In this document: positions 1 to 7,212 of the stretch, piece by piece
Layout of the letters: each line of letters begins with the position of its first letter
Position numbering within the stretch: position 1 is the first letter of the stretch
Source: Paenalcaligenes hermetiae
Lineage (GTDB): Bacteria; Pseudomonadota; Gammaproteobacteria; Burkholderiales; Burkholderiaceae_B
Direction of reading: 5' to 3'
Length of the DNA: 64,000 nt
Assembly: GCF_039543645.1 (NCBI RefSeq)
Contig: NZ_BAABKD010000001.1
Span: 1 to 64,000 of the forward strand
Position numbers and translations under genes: made by a program
Notes under the pieces: generated by a model
Told to the model about the DNA's origin: nothing
Databases searched by the model: none
The model's input: the letters and a program-made list of their open reading frames with translations, nothing else

Positions 1-29
1 CGCATTCCAAGCGCCCACACTTATCGGCT

Positions 30-75
30 GTTACATTGTTAAAGATCAATTGACACACGCTTGTCATAAGCGGCA
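30..75 (-). promoter_or_regulatory. rRNA operon leader with boxA and boxB-like hairpin
   Basis: Read on the minus strand, 48-34 is TGATCTTTAACAATG, the betaproteobacterial rrn boxA antitermination signal. It is followed at once by the conserved leader text ending in GATAAGTGTGGGCGCTTG. Just upstream, 72-58 can fold into a five-base-pair hairpin (CGCTT/AAGCG with a five-base loop), in the place expected for boxB. This boxA recruits the Nus factors that let RNA polymerase read through the rRNA genes. The 16S gene itself must start beyond the left edge of the window. The match to known leaders is from memory of the family and was not computed. Confidence 0.85.
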
Positions 76-134
76 TCGATACTACTACTAACATCGCGAC
101 TACTGCGCTGCGCTGTTAGCTGCAGAGAAATGAA

Positions 135-163
135 ATTATGAAGCGTTTTTAAATTTTTGTCAA
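135..163 (-). promoter_or_regulatory. rRNA operon promoter P4 (proximal to boxA)
   Basis: On the minus strand, TTGACA at 163-158 and CATAAT at 140-135 are separated by 17 bases, the same arrangement as P2. An AT-rich stretch, as expected for an UP element, lies upstream. It is about 90 bases before boxA and is the likely main rrn promoter. Confidence 0.75.
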
Positions 164-274
164 CCTGTATTTAGGTGACCCGCTTTATTTTTCAAATCAA
201 ACATAAAAATTTGTGGCTGGCTTGCTGCCGTAAACCGGTAAACGTTTAGGTTTGATTCCCTGCGAAAGCATTAA

Positions 275-304
275 ACTATAGCACAGAACAAAATAAAAAG
301 TAAA
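275..304 (-). promoter_or_regulatory. rRNA operon promoter P3
   Basis: On the minus strand, TTTACT at 304-299 and TATAGT at 280-275 are separated by 18 bases. The -10 region and the following GCTTTCGCAG match P1, although the -35 is weaker. Confidence 0.5.
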
Positions 305-344
305 GCTTAATTTTGCTGCGCTGCGTTAACTGCGAAAGATTTAA

Positions 345-373
345 ATTATGAAGCAATTTTAATCCTGTGTCAA
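345..373 (-). promoter_or_regulatory. rRNA operon promoter P2
   Basis: On the minus strand, a perfect TTGACA at 373-368 and CATAAT at 350-345 are separated by the optimal 17 bases. Downstream comes CTTTCGCAGTTAACGCAGCG. The site closely resembles P4, as if the P1-P2 block had been duplicated. Confidence 0.75.
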
Positions 374-450
374 GCAGCTTAATGCTGATTCTTTCTGACC
401 CGGGTTCCCTGATACGGGTAAACCCCAAGGGGTGCTGCGAAAGAAAAGTA

Positions 451-480
451 ACTATAGCATTAACAAATTAAGCTTGGCAA
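451..480 (-). promoter_or_regulatory. rRNA operon promoter P1 (most distal)
   Basis: On the minus strand, TTGCCA at 480-475 and TATAGT at 456-451 are separated by 18 bases. The -10 box is preceded by TGC, giving an extended -10. It is followed by CTTTCGCAG, a sequence shared with promoters P2 and P3. It points towards the rRNA leader at the left edge. Confidence 0.6.
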
Positions 481-515
481 GCTTTTTTCACAAAAAAGTC
501 ATAAGTCTTTTTTTA

Positions 516-532
516 GCCTGCTTTTTGCAGGC
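516..532. other. Hairpin between the rrn promoters and the Lrp gene
   Basis: A perfect six-base-pair stem (GCCTGC/GCAGGC) with a five-T loop lies downstream of the Lrp-family gene. On the minus strand it is followed by A residues rather than U residues, so it is not a textbook terminator for that gene. It may still separate it from the rrn promoters. Confidence 0.35.
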
Positions 533-584
533 GTGCTGTCAGCATCTCTAGATATAAGAGCTTATGTAAACCAGCAATGTGTAC

Positions 585-1061
585 TTAAATGTTGAGCTCT
601 GTGCTGTCTTTAATATGTTGCATAGCAAAACTTGAAGTCATATCGATCACACTAGGGTGTTGCATGAGCTTATCCATCGCAAAGCGTGAGAATGCAGCAA
701 GGTCTTTGACTTGAACCTTAAGTAGATAATCCATGTCTCCTGACATGGCAAAGCACTCAACGACTTCGGGCCAGAGCTGAACGTCACGCGCAAAGTCAGA
801 CAACGGCATACTTTTTAAGCGATGGCTTTTGTCCAAACGTATCGACACATAAGCGATAAGACCCAAACCGATTTTCTGAGCATCTAATACCGCTACGTAT
901 TTTTGGATATAGCCTTGCTCTTCGAGGCGGCGCACTCGACGTAAACATGGGCTCGGTGACAAGGCCACCCGATCAGCCAACTCCTGATTACTTAGTCGAC
1001 CATTACGCTGTAACTCATGGAGGATTTGTTTATCAATGCGATCTAAGCCCGTATCTGCCAT
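585..1061 (-). CDS. Lrp/AsnC-family transcriptional regulator
   Basis: This 158-residue protein has the two-part layout of the Lrp/AsnC family. An N-terminal helix-turn-helix (about residues 8-60, including RNGRLSNQELADRVALSPSP) is followed by a RAM ligand-binding domain of the ferredoxin-like fold. The ATG at 1061 has a strong AGGAG site upstream, so the start is secure. The gene is divergent from hppD across 184 bases, which suggests that it senses an aromatic amino acid or related metabolite and controls hppD. That pairing is inference, and autoregulation is also usual for the family. The ligand cannot be read from the sequence. Confidence 0.9.
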   Translation of the reverse strand: MADTGLDRIDKQILHELQRNGRLSNQELADRVALSPSPCLRRVRRLEEQGYIQKYVAVLDAQKIGLGLIAYVSIRLDKSHRLKSMPLSDFARDVQLWPEVVECFAMSGDMDYLLKVQVKDLAAFSRFAMDKLMQHPSVIDMTSSFAMQHIKDSTELNI

Positions 1062-1245
1062 TTTCTGTCTCCTTTTTTCATTTTATAAGCAGATTATGCC
1101 AAAGCCTATGGAAAAGCACGAGTAATTCGCAATTGTTTGCTCATGTTTTAAGCGTAAACTTTGACTATGGCTGATTCGATCAGATCAGCACCCTCTCTTT
1201 ATATATATAAGCAACCTAAACGAAAACAAGACAAGGAGACAAGCA
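1062..1245. promoter_or_regulatory. Divergent control region, Lrp-type gene / hppD
   Basis: These 184 bases carry the promoters of both divergent genes. A TATATATATAAG run about 40 bases before hppD can serve as its -10 region. I see no palindrome clear enough to name as an Lrp operator. Confidence 0.4.
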
Positions 1246-2355
1246 ATGGAAGCGTTTACCCCCTGGGATAACCCAATGGGCACGGATGGCTTTGAGTTCA
1301 TCGAGTACACCAGCCCTGAGCCAGAAAAACTGGCTCGAACGTTTGAGCAGCTCGGCTTTAAGGCGATCGCCAAGCATCGTCGTAAAAACGTTACCCTTTA
1401 TAGACAAGGCGAAATTAACTTTTTGCTCAACGCCGAACCGAATTCTTTTGCAAGTCGTTTTGCGGATCGTCACGGTCCGTCTATCTGTGCGATTGCTTTT
1501 CGTGTCCATGATGCCGCCCAAGCTTATCAGCGCGCCCTATCTTTGGGAGCGTGGGGTCTAGATTCCGGTAGTGGTCCGATGGAGCTTAATATTCCAGCGA
1601 TTAAAGGGATTGGTGACTCACTGATTTATCTTGTCGATCGCTGGAAAGGCAAAGATGGTCACCATGGCATTGGCGACATTAGTATTTACGACGTGGACTT
1701 TGAACCTATCAATACCGCTACAGCAAATGAGGACGTTTGCCACAAAGGCGCTGGGCTAACCGTTATTGATCATTTAACACATAATGTCCATAAAGGACGT
1801 ATGGATGAATGGGCGCACTTCTATGAGCGGCTTTTTAACTTCAAAGAAGTCCGCTACTTTGACATCGAGGGGAAAGTGACGGGCGTAAAGTCTAAAGCGA
1901 TGACCTCACCTTGTGGCAAAATCCGTATCCCAATTAATGAAGAAGGCACTGAAGAAAAAGGACAGATTCAAGAGTATCTCGATATGTATGGCGGCGAAGG
2001 TATTCAACATATCGCGCTAGGCTCCGATGATATTTACCACAGCGTCGAGTCGTTACGCCAAGGCGGACTTGTGTTTTTGGATACGCCAGATACTTATTAT
2101 GAATTACTGGATCAACGTTTACCCAATCATGGTGAAGACCTTGAGCGCTTACAAAAAAACCGTATCTTATTAGATGGAGCGCCAGACGGTGGCCTGTTAT
2201 TGCAGATTTTCACAGAAAATCAGCTCGGTCCGATTTTTTTCGAGCTCATTCAGCGTAAAGGCAATGAAGGCTTTGGTGAGGGGAATTTTAAAGCCCTGTT
2301 TGAGTCTATTGAGCTTGATCAAATGCGACGCGGTGTACTTAAAACCGTAGAGTAA
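1246..2355 (+). CDS. hppD: 4-hydroxyphenylpyruvate dioxygenase
   Basis: HppD converts 4-hydroxyphenylpyruvate, the transamination product of tyrosine, to homogentisate using O2 and non-haem iron. The 369-residue length is normal for the bacterial enzyme. The three expected iron ligands are visible: His176 (in DHLTHNV), His255 (in GIQHIALGS) and Glu333 (in FFELIQRKG). The conserved C-terminal helix, with GFGEGNFKALFESIE, is present. AAGGAG lies ten bases before the ATG. The homogentisate branch genes (hmgA, fahA) are not in the window. The divergent Lrp-type gene is the likely regulator. Confidence 0.97.
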   Translation: MEAFTPWDNPMGTDGFEFIEYTSPEPEKLARTFEQLGFKAIAKHRRKNVTLYRQGEINFLLNAEPNSFASRFADRHGPSICAIAFRVHDAAQAYQRALSLGAWGLDSGSGPMELNIPAIKGIGDSLIYLVDRWKGKDGHHGIGDISIYDVDFEPINTATANEDVCHKGAGLTVIDHLTHNVHKGRMDEWAHFYERLFNFKEVRYFDIEGKVTGVKSKAMTSPCGKIRIPINEEGTEEKGQIQEYLDMYGGEGIQHIALGSDDIYHSVESLRQGGLVFLDTPDTYYELLDQRLPNHGEDLERLQKNRILLDGAPDGGLLLQIFTENQLGPIFFELIQRKGNEGFGEGNFKALFESIELDQMRRGVLKTVE

Positions 2356-2362
2356 TCTTTTG

Positions 2363-2403
2363 GGTCTCCTGCCTGCTACAATCGGCAAACAAAAAAGGAG
2401 ACC
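2363..2403 (+). promoter_or_regulatory. Inverted repeat covering a Shine-Dalgarno site
   Basis: GGTCTCCT at 2363-2370 is perfectly complementary to AGGAGACC at 2396-2403. The second arm contains the AGGAG ribosome-binding site of the next gene, so a hairpin with a 25-base loop would hide it. A TGCTACAAT extended -10-like element lies in the loop. Confidence 0.5.
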
Positions 2404-2409
2404 AACAAC

Positions 2410-3360
2410 ATGATGTCTATTTTCCATTTAGGGCAGCGTAGTTGGCGCATGTTTTTGACTGTAGCCAAAATTATGCTGCCTATTTTATTTTTTGTGCATA
2501 TTGCTGAGCAGCTAGGTATTGTTACCTGGCTCGCACGCGCCATCTCCCCTTTGATGGCTCTGTTAAACCTACCTCCGGAGGCAGGTATTGTTTGGGTTAC
2601 CACGATTCTCACCAATATCTATGGCGGGATTGCAGCCCTTGGCCTACTGTCTGACAGCATGTCGTTGACACATGCACAGCTAAGCGCTTTAGGTGCGATG
2701 ATGCTTTTTGCTCATAATCTTCCCATGGAGCAGGCTATTGCTCAACGCGCTGGAGCGAGTGCTTGGATTACTGGCTCCCTGCGCCTTGGTGTGGGGGGAG
2801 TATATGGGGCTTTTATTGCATGGGGTTTGAGCTATTTAGACTGGCTTAACACCCCGGTGAGCCTAAGCTGGCTACAAGCCGAAAAAGCTGCGGAAACCCA
2901 TTTTTGGGCTTCTTGGTTGCCTTGGTTGCTTAACACCCTAAAAACTTTAGGGATGACGGCGGCAATTATCTTTTGCCTTGTAGTGGTATTAGATGTATTA
3001 GAACGTATCGGTTTTACCCGTTTACTTAGCCAATGCCTTACCCCGGTATTAAAACTATCCGGCCTAAATGAACGAGTCGCCCCCGTTACCACTGTGGGCG
3101 TGTTACTAGGCTTAAGCTATGGGGGAGCATTAATTATTGAGCAGGCCCAAAAAAACCAATTTGATGCCAAAACACGCTTGTTAGCCTTGTCTTGGCTTTC
3201 TTTATCCCACTCGCTGATAGAAGACACGTTGTTAATTATGGCCTTGGGTGCCAACATCTGGGTAATTTTAGTGGGTCGAGTACTGGTAACGTTAGTGGTC
3301 ATGGCGCTAATGGCGGCCTATTTGAACCGCCCTCGTCGCCCTGTCTTTACGTCTTCTTGA
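2410..3360 (+). CDS. Gate-domain (nucleoside recognition) membrane protein
   Basis: This 316-residue integral membrane protein has two copies of the Gate (nucleoside recognition) module, the fold also seen in SpmA/SpmB and YjiG/YjiH. The repeats fall roughly at residues 15-130 and 170-300. Each carries a hydrophobic hairpin with a conserved small-residue stretch (VTTILTNIYGG and VTTVGVLLGLSYGG). Proteins of this type are predicted transporters, but the substrate is unknown. Two adjacent ATGs are possible starts; the first sits seven bases after AGGAGACC. The gene lies 54 bases behind hppD, which hints at shared regulation. Its last 14 bases overlap the convergent msrA. Confidence 0.8.
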   Translation: MMSIFHLGQRSWRMFLTVAKIMLPILFFVHIAEQLGIVTWLARAISPLMALLNLPPEAGIVWVTTILTNIYGGIAALGLLSDSMSLTHAQLSALGAMMLFAHNLPMEQAIAQRAGASAWITGSLRLGVGGVYGAFIAWGLSYLDWLNTPVSLSWLQAEKAAETHFWASWLPWLLNTLKTLGMTAAIIFCLVVVLDVLERIGFTRLLSQCLTPVLKLSGLNERVAPVTTVGVLLGLSYGGALIIEQAQKNQFDAKTRLLALSWLSLSHSLIEDTLLIMALGANIWVILVGRVLVTLVVMALMAAYLNRPRRPVFTSS

Positions 3361-3898
3361 GAGCCTCGCGTGGGTCTTTGATAAGCGGTTCAAAGTTTTT
3401 CATGAACGCACGGAGTTTAGGCTGAATCACATTGACACTGTAAGGAGCAAAAGAGTTATTCAGATAATAGTTATAGTGCTCTGGCTCCGCTGGCCAAAAA
3501 ACCTGTGCGGGTTGTAGTTTAGTTACCACGGGCTTTTGCAGTTTTTCCTCTAGTTTTTTAATGTAGGCGGCTGCCTGATTTTGCTGTTCAGCTGTAGTGT
3601 AAAAGATAGCTGACGCATATTGGGAGCCAATATCATGCCCCTGCCGGTCTAGCGTGGTCGGGTCATGTAAAGAAAAAAACACCTTGAGCAAGGTTTCAAA
3701 ATCGATCACATCCGAGTCATAGCGAACTTGTACGACCTCGATGTGTCCTGTTTTTTGAGAGCAGACCTGCTCATAGGTTGGATAGGGTGTGGTGCCCCCG
3801 CTATAGCCAGCCTGAGAAAGGCTCACGCCTTTAAGGGCACTAAACGCGGGCTCTATGCACCAAAAACATCCCCCACCAAATAAAACCGCTGCAGTCAT
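3347..3898 (-). CDS. msrA: Peptide-methionine (S)-S-oxide reductase
   Basis: MsrA repairs oxidised methionine (the S-sulfoxide form) in proteins using thioredoxin. The protein has 183 residues, and the catalytic Cys11 lies in the family signature GGGCFWCIEPAF. The conserved GYSGG, GHIEVVQVRYD and SLHDPTTLDRQGHDIGSQY blocks follow in order. There is no signal peptide, so it acts in the cytoplasm. MsrB is not adjacent. The 3' end overlaps the convergent membrane-protein gene by 14 bases. Confidence 0.96.
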   Translation of the reverse strand: MTAAVLFGGGCFWCIEPAFSALKGVSLSQAGYSGGTTPYPTYEQVCSQKTGHIEVVQVRYDSDVIDFETLLKVFFSLHDPTTLDRQGHDIGSQYASAIFYTTAEQQNQAAAYIKKLEEKLQKPVVTKLQPAQVFWPAEPEHYNYYLNNSFAPYSVNVIQPKLRAFMKNFEPLIKDPREALKKT

Positions 3899-4005
3899 CG
3901 TAAGTCCTTTTGTGTATGATCTGAAAGGTTGTTCATTCTTTTGTACTAGATTACCGCTAGTCTATAGTACCGACTAATTCGTATTTATACGGTAGAACTT
4001 TTACT

Positions 4006-4806
4006 ATGCTTACACACCCACAGTTTAATCCTATTGCCCTACAAATTGGTCCTTTAGCCATACATTGGTACGGATTGATGTATTTAATCGGCTTTGCTCT
4101 TGTCTGGTTACTTGGCAACTACCGTATTAAGCAGAAACGCAGTCCAATAGACAAAAAGGGTTTAGAGGATCTGATTTTTTATTGCGCTTTAGGTGTGGTG
4201 GTAGGCGGACGACTGGGCTATGTTTTGTTTTATCAGCCTGACTACTATTTACAACCGCAACATTGGCTTCAGATTTTTTATGTCTGGGAAGGCGGTATGG
4301 CGTTTCATGGTGGGCTTATCGGTGTTTTAGCCGTTTTAGCTTGGTTTAGCTATCAACGGCGTATTCCTTTTTTCGCACTTGGTGATTTCCTCGCCCCTTT
4401 GATACCTTTGGGGCTGGCTGCAGGAAGACTGGGCAATTTTATTAATGGTGAGCTTTGGGGGAGGCCTACCGATTTGCCATGGGGTATGATTTTCCCTCAG
4501 GCCATGGACGGAGTTGCTCGCCACCCCTCTCAGCTTTATCAAATGGGCTTAGAAGGCATCCTCTTATTTTTGATTTTGTGGCTTTTTTCAGAAAGGTCTC
4601 GTCCTCAGGGACAAGTTAGCGGCTTATTTTTAATGGGCTATGGGCTCTTTCGTTTTATTGCTGAGTTTAGTCGAGAGCCGGATGCATTTTTAGGACTGCT
4701 CTGGGCGCAGCTGTCCATGGGACAGCTGCTGTCTTTACCAATGATGGCCCTTGGCGCTTTTATTTTTTATCAAGCAAGTAAATCGAACCGTTTAAGCTCA
4801 AGCTAA
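4006..4806 (+). CDS. lgt: Prolipoprotein diacylglyceryl transferase
   Basis: Lgt attaches diacylglycerol from phosphatidylglycerol to the lipobox cysteine of prolipoproteins at the inner membrane. This 266-residue protein has about seven membrane spans. The family signature GRLGNFINGELWGR lies at residues 140-153, with Arg141 matching the essential arginine, and the conserved His101 lies in AFHGG. Clients within this window include Pal. The last 47 coding bases overlap the 3' end of the convergent SIMPL gene, an unusually long convergent overlap, but both reading frames look intact. Confidence 0.96.
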   Translation: MLTHPQFNPIALQIGPLAIHWYGLMYLIGFALVWLLGNYRIKQKRSPIDKKGLEDLIFYCALGVVVGGRLGYVLFYQPDYYLQPQHWLQIFYVWEGGMAFHGGLIGVLAVLAWFSYQRRIPFFALGDFLAPLIPLGLAAGRLGNFINGELWGRPTDLPWGMIFPQAMDGVARHPSQLYQMGLEGILLFLILWLFSERSRPQGQVSGLFLMGYGLFRFIAEFSREPDAFLGLLWAQLSMGQLLSLPMMALGAFIFYQASKSNRLSSS

Positions 4807-5482
4807 CCTCTTCCGTTCCTTGGTGAATAGGCAAGCTATCAGCAGCCGGGGCCGCAGCCATCATCATTTCCGTCCGATAGCTTTTAGGGGCGCGATACAC
4901 GGCCCCACTGCCACCTAAGTGTAATTCTTTAATCGCAAAATGCTCATAACCTAAAGCTAAGGCCATTTCCTGCGCGCGCTCTTGAAACGCTTGAGCAGCT
5001 TCGCTCATCAATGCTTTTTCTGCTTGACTGCGAGCCGCTTTAGATACTGTGAAAGCCACATTGGAAACCGGCATTTTCTCTTGGTATTTAGCAGCAAGCT
5101 CGGAAGCCGCTTTCATATCAGTAGACTCAAACAATAACTGCGACTGCCCTATCCATGCGGTAATACGCCCCTCTTTGTCATGCTGAGGGCGAACAGAATA
5201 ATGTCCGCTACTCACTTTAACTACATCTTGTGTTTTCACCTCGTCTAAAACTGCTGCTACAGTTTGGGCTAACGCTTGCGTTACAACACTTTGCTCACTG
5301 CTTTGATGTGTAGCTTGCAAAGTAATTATCACTGTGTCTTGATCAATTTCCGTATAAGCCTGCGCTTCAAGATGTAGCACGGGCGACTTTGCTTCTGTAG
5401 ATGGCTGAGCAGCCCAGACTGCACCCAACGGCAACAATAAGGAAGCAGTAAGTAAAGCTCGGGGTAGTAGTCGGTTACGCAT
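4760..5482 (-). CDS. Periplasmic SIMPL-domain protein
   Basis: A 240-residue exported protein of the SIMPL (DUF541) family. The N-terminus (MRNRLLPRALLTASLLLPLG, cleavage likely after AVWA) is a clear signal peptide. The body has the alternating beta/alpha pattern of the family, with VVKVSSGHYSVRPQHD and an AQEMALALGY segment. Relatives are periplasmic or outer-membrane-associated proteins of poorly defined function, some linked to oxidative stress. The gene stands alone between lgt and the 6S RNA terminator. Confidence 0.82.
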   Translation of the reverse strand: MRNRLLPRALLTASLLLPLGAVWAAQPSTEAKSPVLHLEAQAYTEIDQDTVIITLQATHQSSEQSVVTQALAQTVAAVLDEVKTQDVVKVSSGHYSVRPQHDKEGRITAWIGQSQLLFESTDMKAASELAAKYQEKMPVSNVAFTVSKAARSQAEKALMSEAAQAFQERAQEMALALGYEHFAIKELHLGGSGAVYRAPKSYRTEMMMAAAPAADSLPIHQGTEEVSLSLNGSIYLLDKK

Positions 5483-5496
5483 AGTATCACTCCAAA

Positions 5497-5524
5497 GAAA
5501 AAGCCGGCATGATGCCGGCTTTAT
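5497..5524 (-). terminator. Intrinsic terminator downstream of 6S RNA
   Basis: On the minus strand, AAAGCCGGC and GCCGGCTTT form a nine-base-pair stem around a short loop, followed by TTTTTCTTT. It lies between the 3' end of 6S RNA and the SIMPL gene. Confidence 0.85.
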
Positions 5525-5720
5525 AAAGGGTGCCCCACCTGTGGCGTCAAGGCCGGCATCCTGGGAACCTAGGGTTCACAAGGTGGTTGCCATCAAACAA
5601 GTTTTGGGGTCACTAGACAAAGTAGCGACGCACTCCTGCTTGTTAATCCAGCAACCTAATGCCATAAGCATTGGTTCAAGGAATATATGGCCACGTCTCG
5701 CTCACGGCAGGGACTTAAGC
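5523..5720 (-). ncRNA. ssrS: 6S RNA
   Basis: 6S RNA mimics an open promoter and holds the sigma70 holoenzyme in stationary phase. Directly downstream of zapA is its conserved position in proteobacteria. On the minus strand the region holds TAAGTCCCTGCC at its 5' end. CCTTGAACC and CCTTGTGAACCCTAGGTTCC lie in the body, and GATGCCGGCC near the 3' end. These recall the arms flanking the central bubble of E. coli 6S. GTGGC near the 5' end pairs with GCCAC near the 3' end, as the closing stem should. The exact ends are estimates; the 3' end is set by the terminator. Confidence 0.75.
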
Positions 5721-5726
5721 AATACT

Positions 5727-5754
5727 ACAATATCAGTTTAACAGATACTGTAAA
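5727..5754 (-). promoter_or_regulatory. Promoter of 6S RNA
   Basis: On the minus strand, TTTACA at 5754-5749 and TATTGT at 5732-5727 are separated by 16 bases. A start near 5720 would give a transcript of about 200 bases. The RNA may also be processed from zapA read-through. Confidence 0.5.
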
Positions 5755-5760
5755 AAATCA

Positions 5761-6075
5761 TTAACGTTTTACATGGTCTACTGGCCCTAAAGCGGTATCC
5801 ATTAAACGATGCATGTCTTCTATTTTACGCTTGAAATCGCCTAATGCAATATTACTAAGCGGCCCATCCGGCGCTTTCATCGACAAAAGCTCCACAGCAA
5901 TTTGAATCGCTGCCATAACAGCAATGCGCTCGTTACCATTGGTGCGGCCAGCTTCTTTAATGCGCTCCATGTGAGCATCCACATGAGCGATGGCTTCGAG
6001 TAATTTGGCTTTTTCTGATGGAGGACAGGCTAAGGTGTAATCTCGACCTAATAATGTAATATCTAAGCGTTCCAT
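5761..6075 (-). CDS. zapA: Cell division protein ZapA
   Basis: ZapA binds FtsZ and cross-links protofilaments of the Z-ring. The 104-residue product has the globular N-terminal head (MERLDITLLGRDYTLACP) and a C-terminal helix that forms the tetrameric coiled coil. The start overlaps the stop of the upstream gene in TAATG, indicating translational coupling. The 6S RNA gene follows directly, the usual arrangement. Confidence 0.93.
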   Translation of the reverse strand: MERLDITLLGRDYTLACPPSEKAKLLEAIAHVDAHMERIKEAGRTNGNERIAVMAAIQIAVELLSMKAPDGPLSNIALGDFKRKIEDMHRLMDTALGPVDHVKR

Positions 6076-6503
6076 TATGCGTCCCCCTGTGTAAGCGCTT
6101 CTGCAACGGGCCCACCAGGTAGACGCTGCAAAATCGTATCAACCTGATCACGTGCAAGCAAAGCCGCCTGCTCTAAGGCCGCTGATTTGGACTCGCTTAA
6201 TTGAATACGCTCGCGTAGGGCGGCAAGCTCTTCTTGTTGCTGAATAAGCTCAGCGTAGAGAGTTTCTTGAGCTTCCTCTGCAATACGCTTGGCGTTTTCC
6301 ATTTCAGCTTGGTGTCGCGTTACAATCTCGGCCATAGAGGCATATTCAGACTGTTGTGAGCTAAGCTGATCACGCAAAGTAGAACGCTCCTGCTCCAGCA
6401 GTTTAACGCGTGATAGAAGTTCCGAGCGCTCACTTTTTAAGCGCTCTGTATAGGATACCAAGCGACTAATGCGATTGGCTAATTGATCTAGATCCTGCAA
6501 CAT
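6075..6503 (-). CDS. Coiled-coil protein in the zapA operon
   Basis: The product of 142 residues is almost all heptad-like helix (about residues 5-125: LANRISRLV, LLSRVKLLEQERSTLRDQL and similar), so it is an elongated cytoplasmic coiled coil. I start it at the ATG at 6503. A TTG start at 6530 would add nine residues outside the coiled coil and has no better ribosome site. Small coiled-coil proteins paired with ZapA are common in proteobacteria and may help the Z-ring as ZapB does. That role is inferred from position only. Confidence 0.75.
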   Translation of the reverse strand: MLQDLDQLANRISRLVSYTERLKSERSELLSRVKLLEQERSTLRDQLSSQQSEYASMAEIVTRHQAEMENAKRIAEEAQETLYAELIQQQEELAALRERIQLSESKSAALEQAALLARDQVDTILQRLPGGPVAEALTQGDA

Positions 6504-6550
6504 AGGCAATATCGAAAAAGGTGAACCCAAAAATAGTGTATTTGAAATAT

Positions 6551-6580
6551 CATAACCCTATGTACACACATAGGGCTATG
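6551..6580. terminator. Hairpin downstream of rppH
   Basis: An eight-base-pair perfect stem (CCCTATGT/ACATAGGG, 6556-6563 with 6568-6575) is extended by CATA/TATG outside an A-C mismatch. It lies just after the rppH stop on the minus strand. There is no long U-run, so it may be a weak terminator or a 3'-end stabiliser. Confidence 0.45.
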
Positions 6581-6585
6581 ATTTG

Positions 6586-7149
6586 CTAGTTATTATGCGT
6601 TAGATTTAGTGTTTTATTTTGACGCTGGCGCTGTGCTGTATAACTACGCTGGCGTAAATAGCGGGTTTCCTGCCGATGTCTAAATAAATGCACGGATAAT
6701 TCATTCAGTGCCTGAAAATAGACTTCTCGCTTAAAATCAATCACCGCGTCTAACGGTACCCAATAATCACTCCAACGCCAAGCATCAAATTCCGGTGTAG
6801 ATGTTGCTCTTAGGCTAACATCACAATCACGCCCTAACATACGAAGCAAAAACCAAATCTGTTTTTGTCCTTTGTAATGACCGCGTGATTCACGGCGTAC
6901 AAAGTGATTGGGCACGTTATAACGCAACCAATCTCGCGTCCGTCCTAAAATGCGGACATGCTCGGGTAATAATCCGACCTCTTCGTGAAGCTCTCGATAC
7001 ATAGCCTGTACCGGACTTTCACCCGGTTGGATTCCGCCTTGAGGGAACTGCCAAGCATGTTCCCGCACGCGTTTACCCCAAAACACTTCATTCTTGCGAT
7101 TAACAAGAATAATGCCAACATTTGGACGGTAGCCTTCACGATCTAACAT
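6586..7149 (-). CDS. rppH: RNA pyrophosphohydrolase (Nudix)
   Basis: RppH removes pyrophosphate from the 5' end of mRNA and so opens it to RNase E decay. The 187-residue protein carries a full Nudix box at residues 38-60 (G38, E44, R52-E53-L54, E56-E57, G59-L60). It also has the RppH-type N-terminus MLDREGYRPNVGIILVN. It is divergent from proS, an arrangement also found in relatives. Confidence 0.94.
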   Translation of the reverse strand: MLDREGYRPNVGIILVNRKNEVFWGKRVREHAWQFPQGGIQPGESPVQAMYRELHEEVGLLPEHVRILGRTRDWLRYNVPNHFVRRESRGHYKGQKQIWFLLRMLGRDCDVSLRATSTPEFDAWRWSDYWVPLDAVIDFKREVYFQALNELSVHLFRHRQETRYLRQRSYTAQRQRQNKTLNLTHNN

Positions 7150-7161
7150 AGGCCACCTCTA

Positions 7162-7180
7162 TAATTTCATTATCATTACC
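7162..7180. promoter_or_regulatory. Possible Fur-like box between rppH and proS
   Basis: Read on the minus strand, GGTAATGATAATGAAATTA agrees with the classical 19-base Fur consensus at 13 positions by my alignment. Neither neighbour is an expected Fur target, so this may be chance in AT-rich sequence. Confidence 0.25.
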
Positions 7181-7212
7181 TTAGATTATACGTACCAGTT
7201 GAGTTCACTACC

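Noticed and set aside
4760..4806. Suspicion that lgt or the SIMPL gene is frameshifted because their ends overlap by 47 bases
   Set aside because: Both proteins have family-normal lengths and intact ends, so a long convergent overlap is the simpler reading.
5541..5741. A 66-codon plus-strand open frame opposite 6S RNA
   Set aside because: The conserved RNA on the other strand, its promoter and its terminator explain the region.
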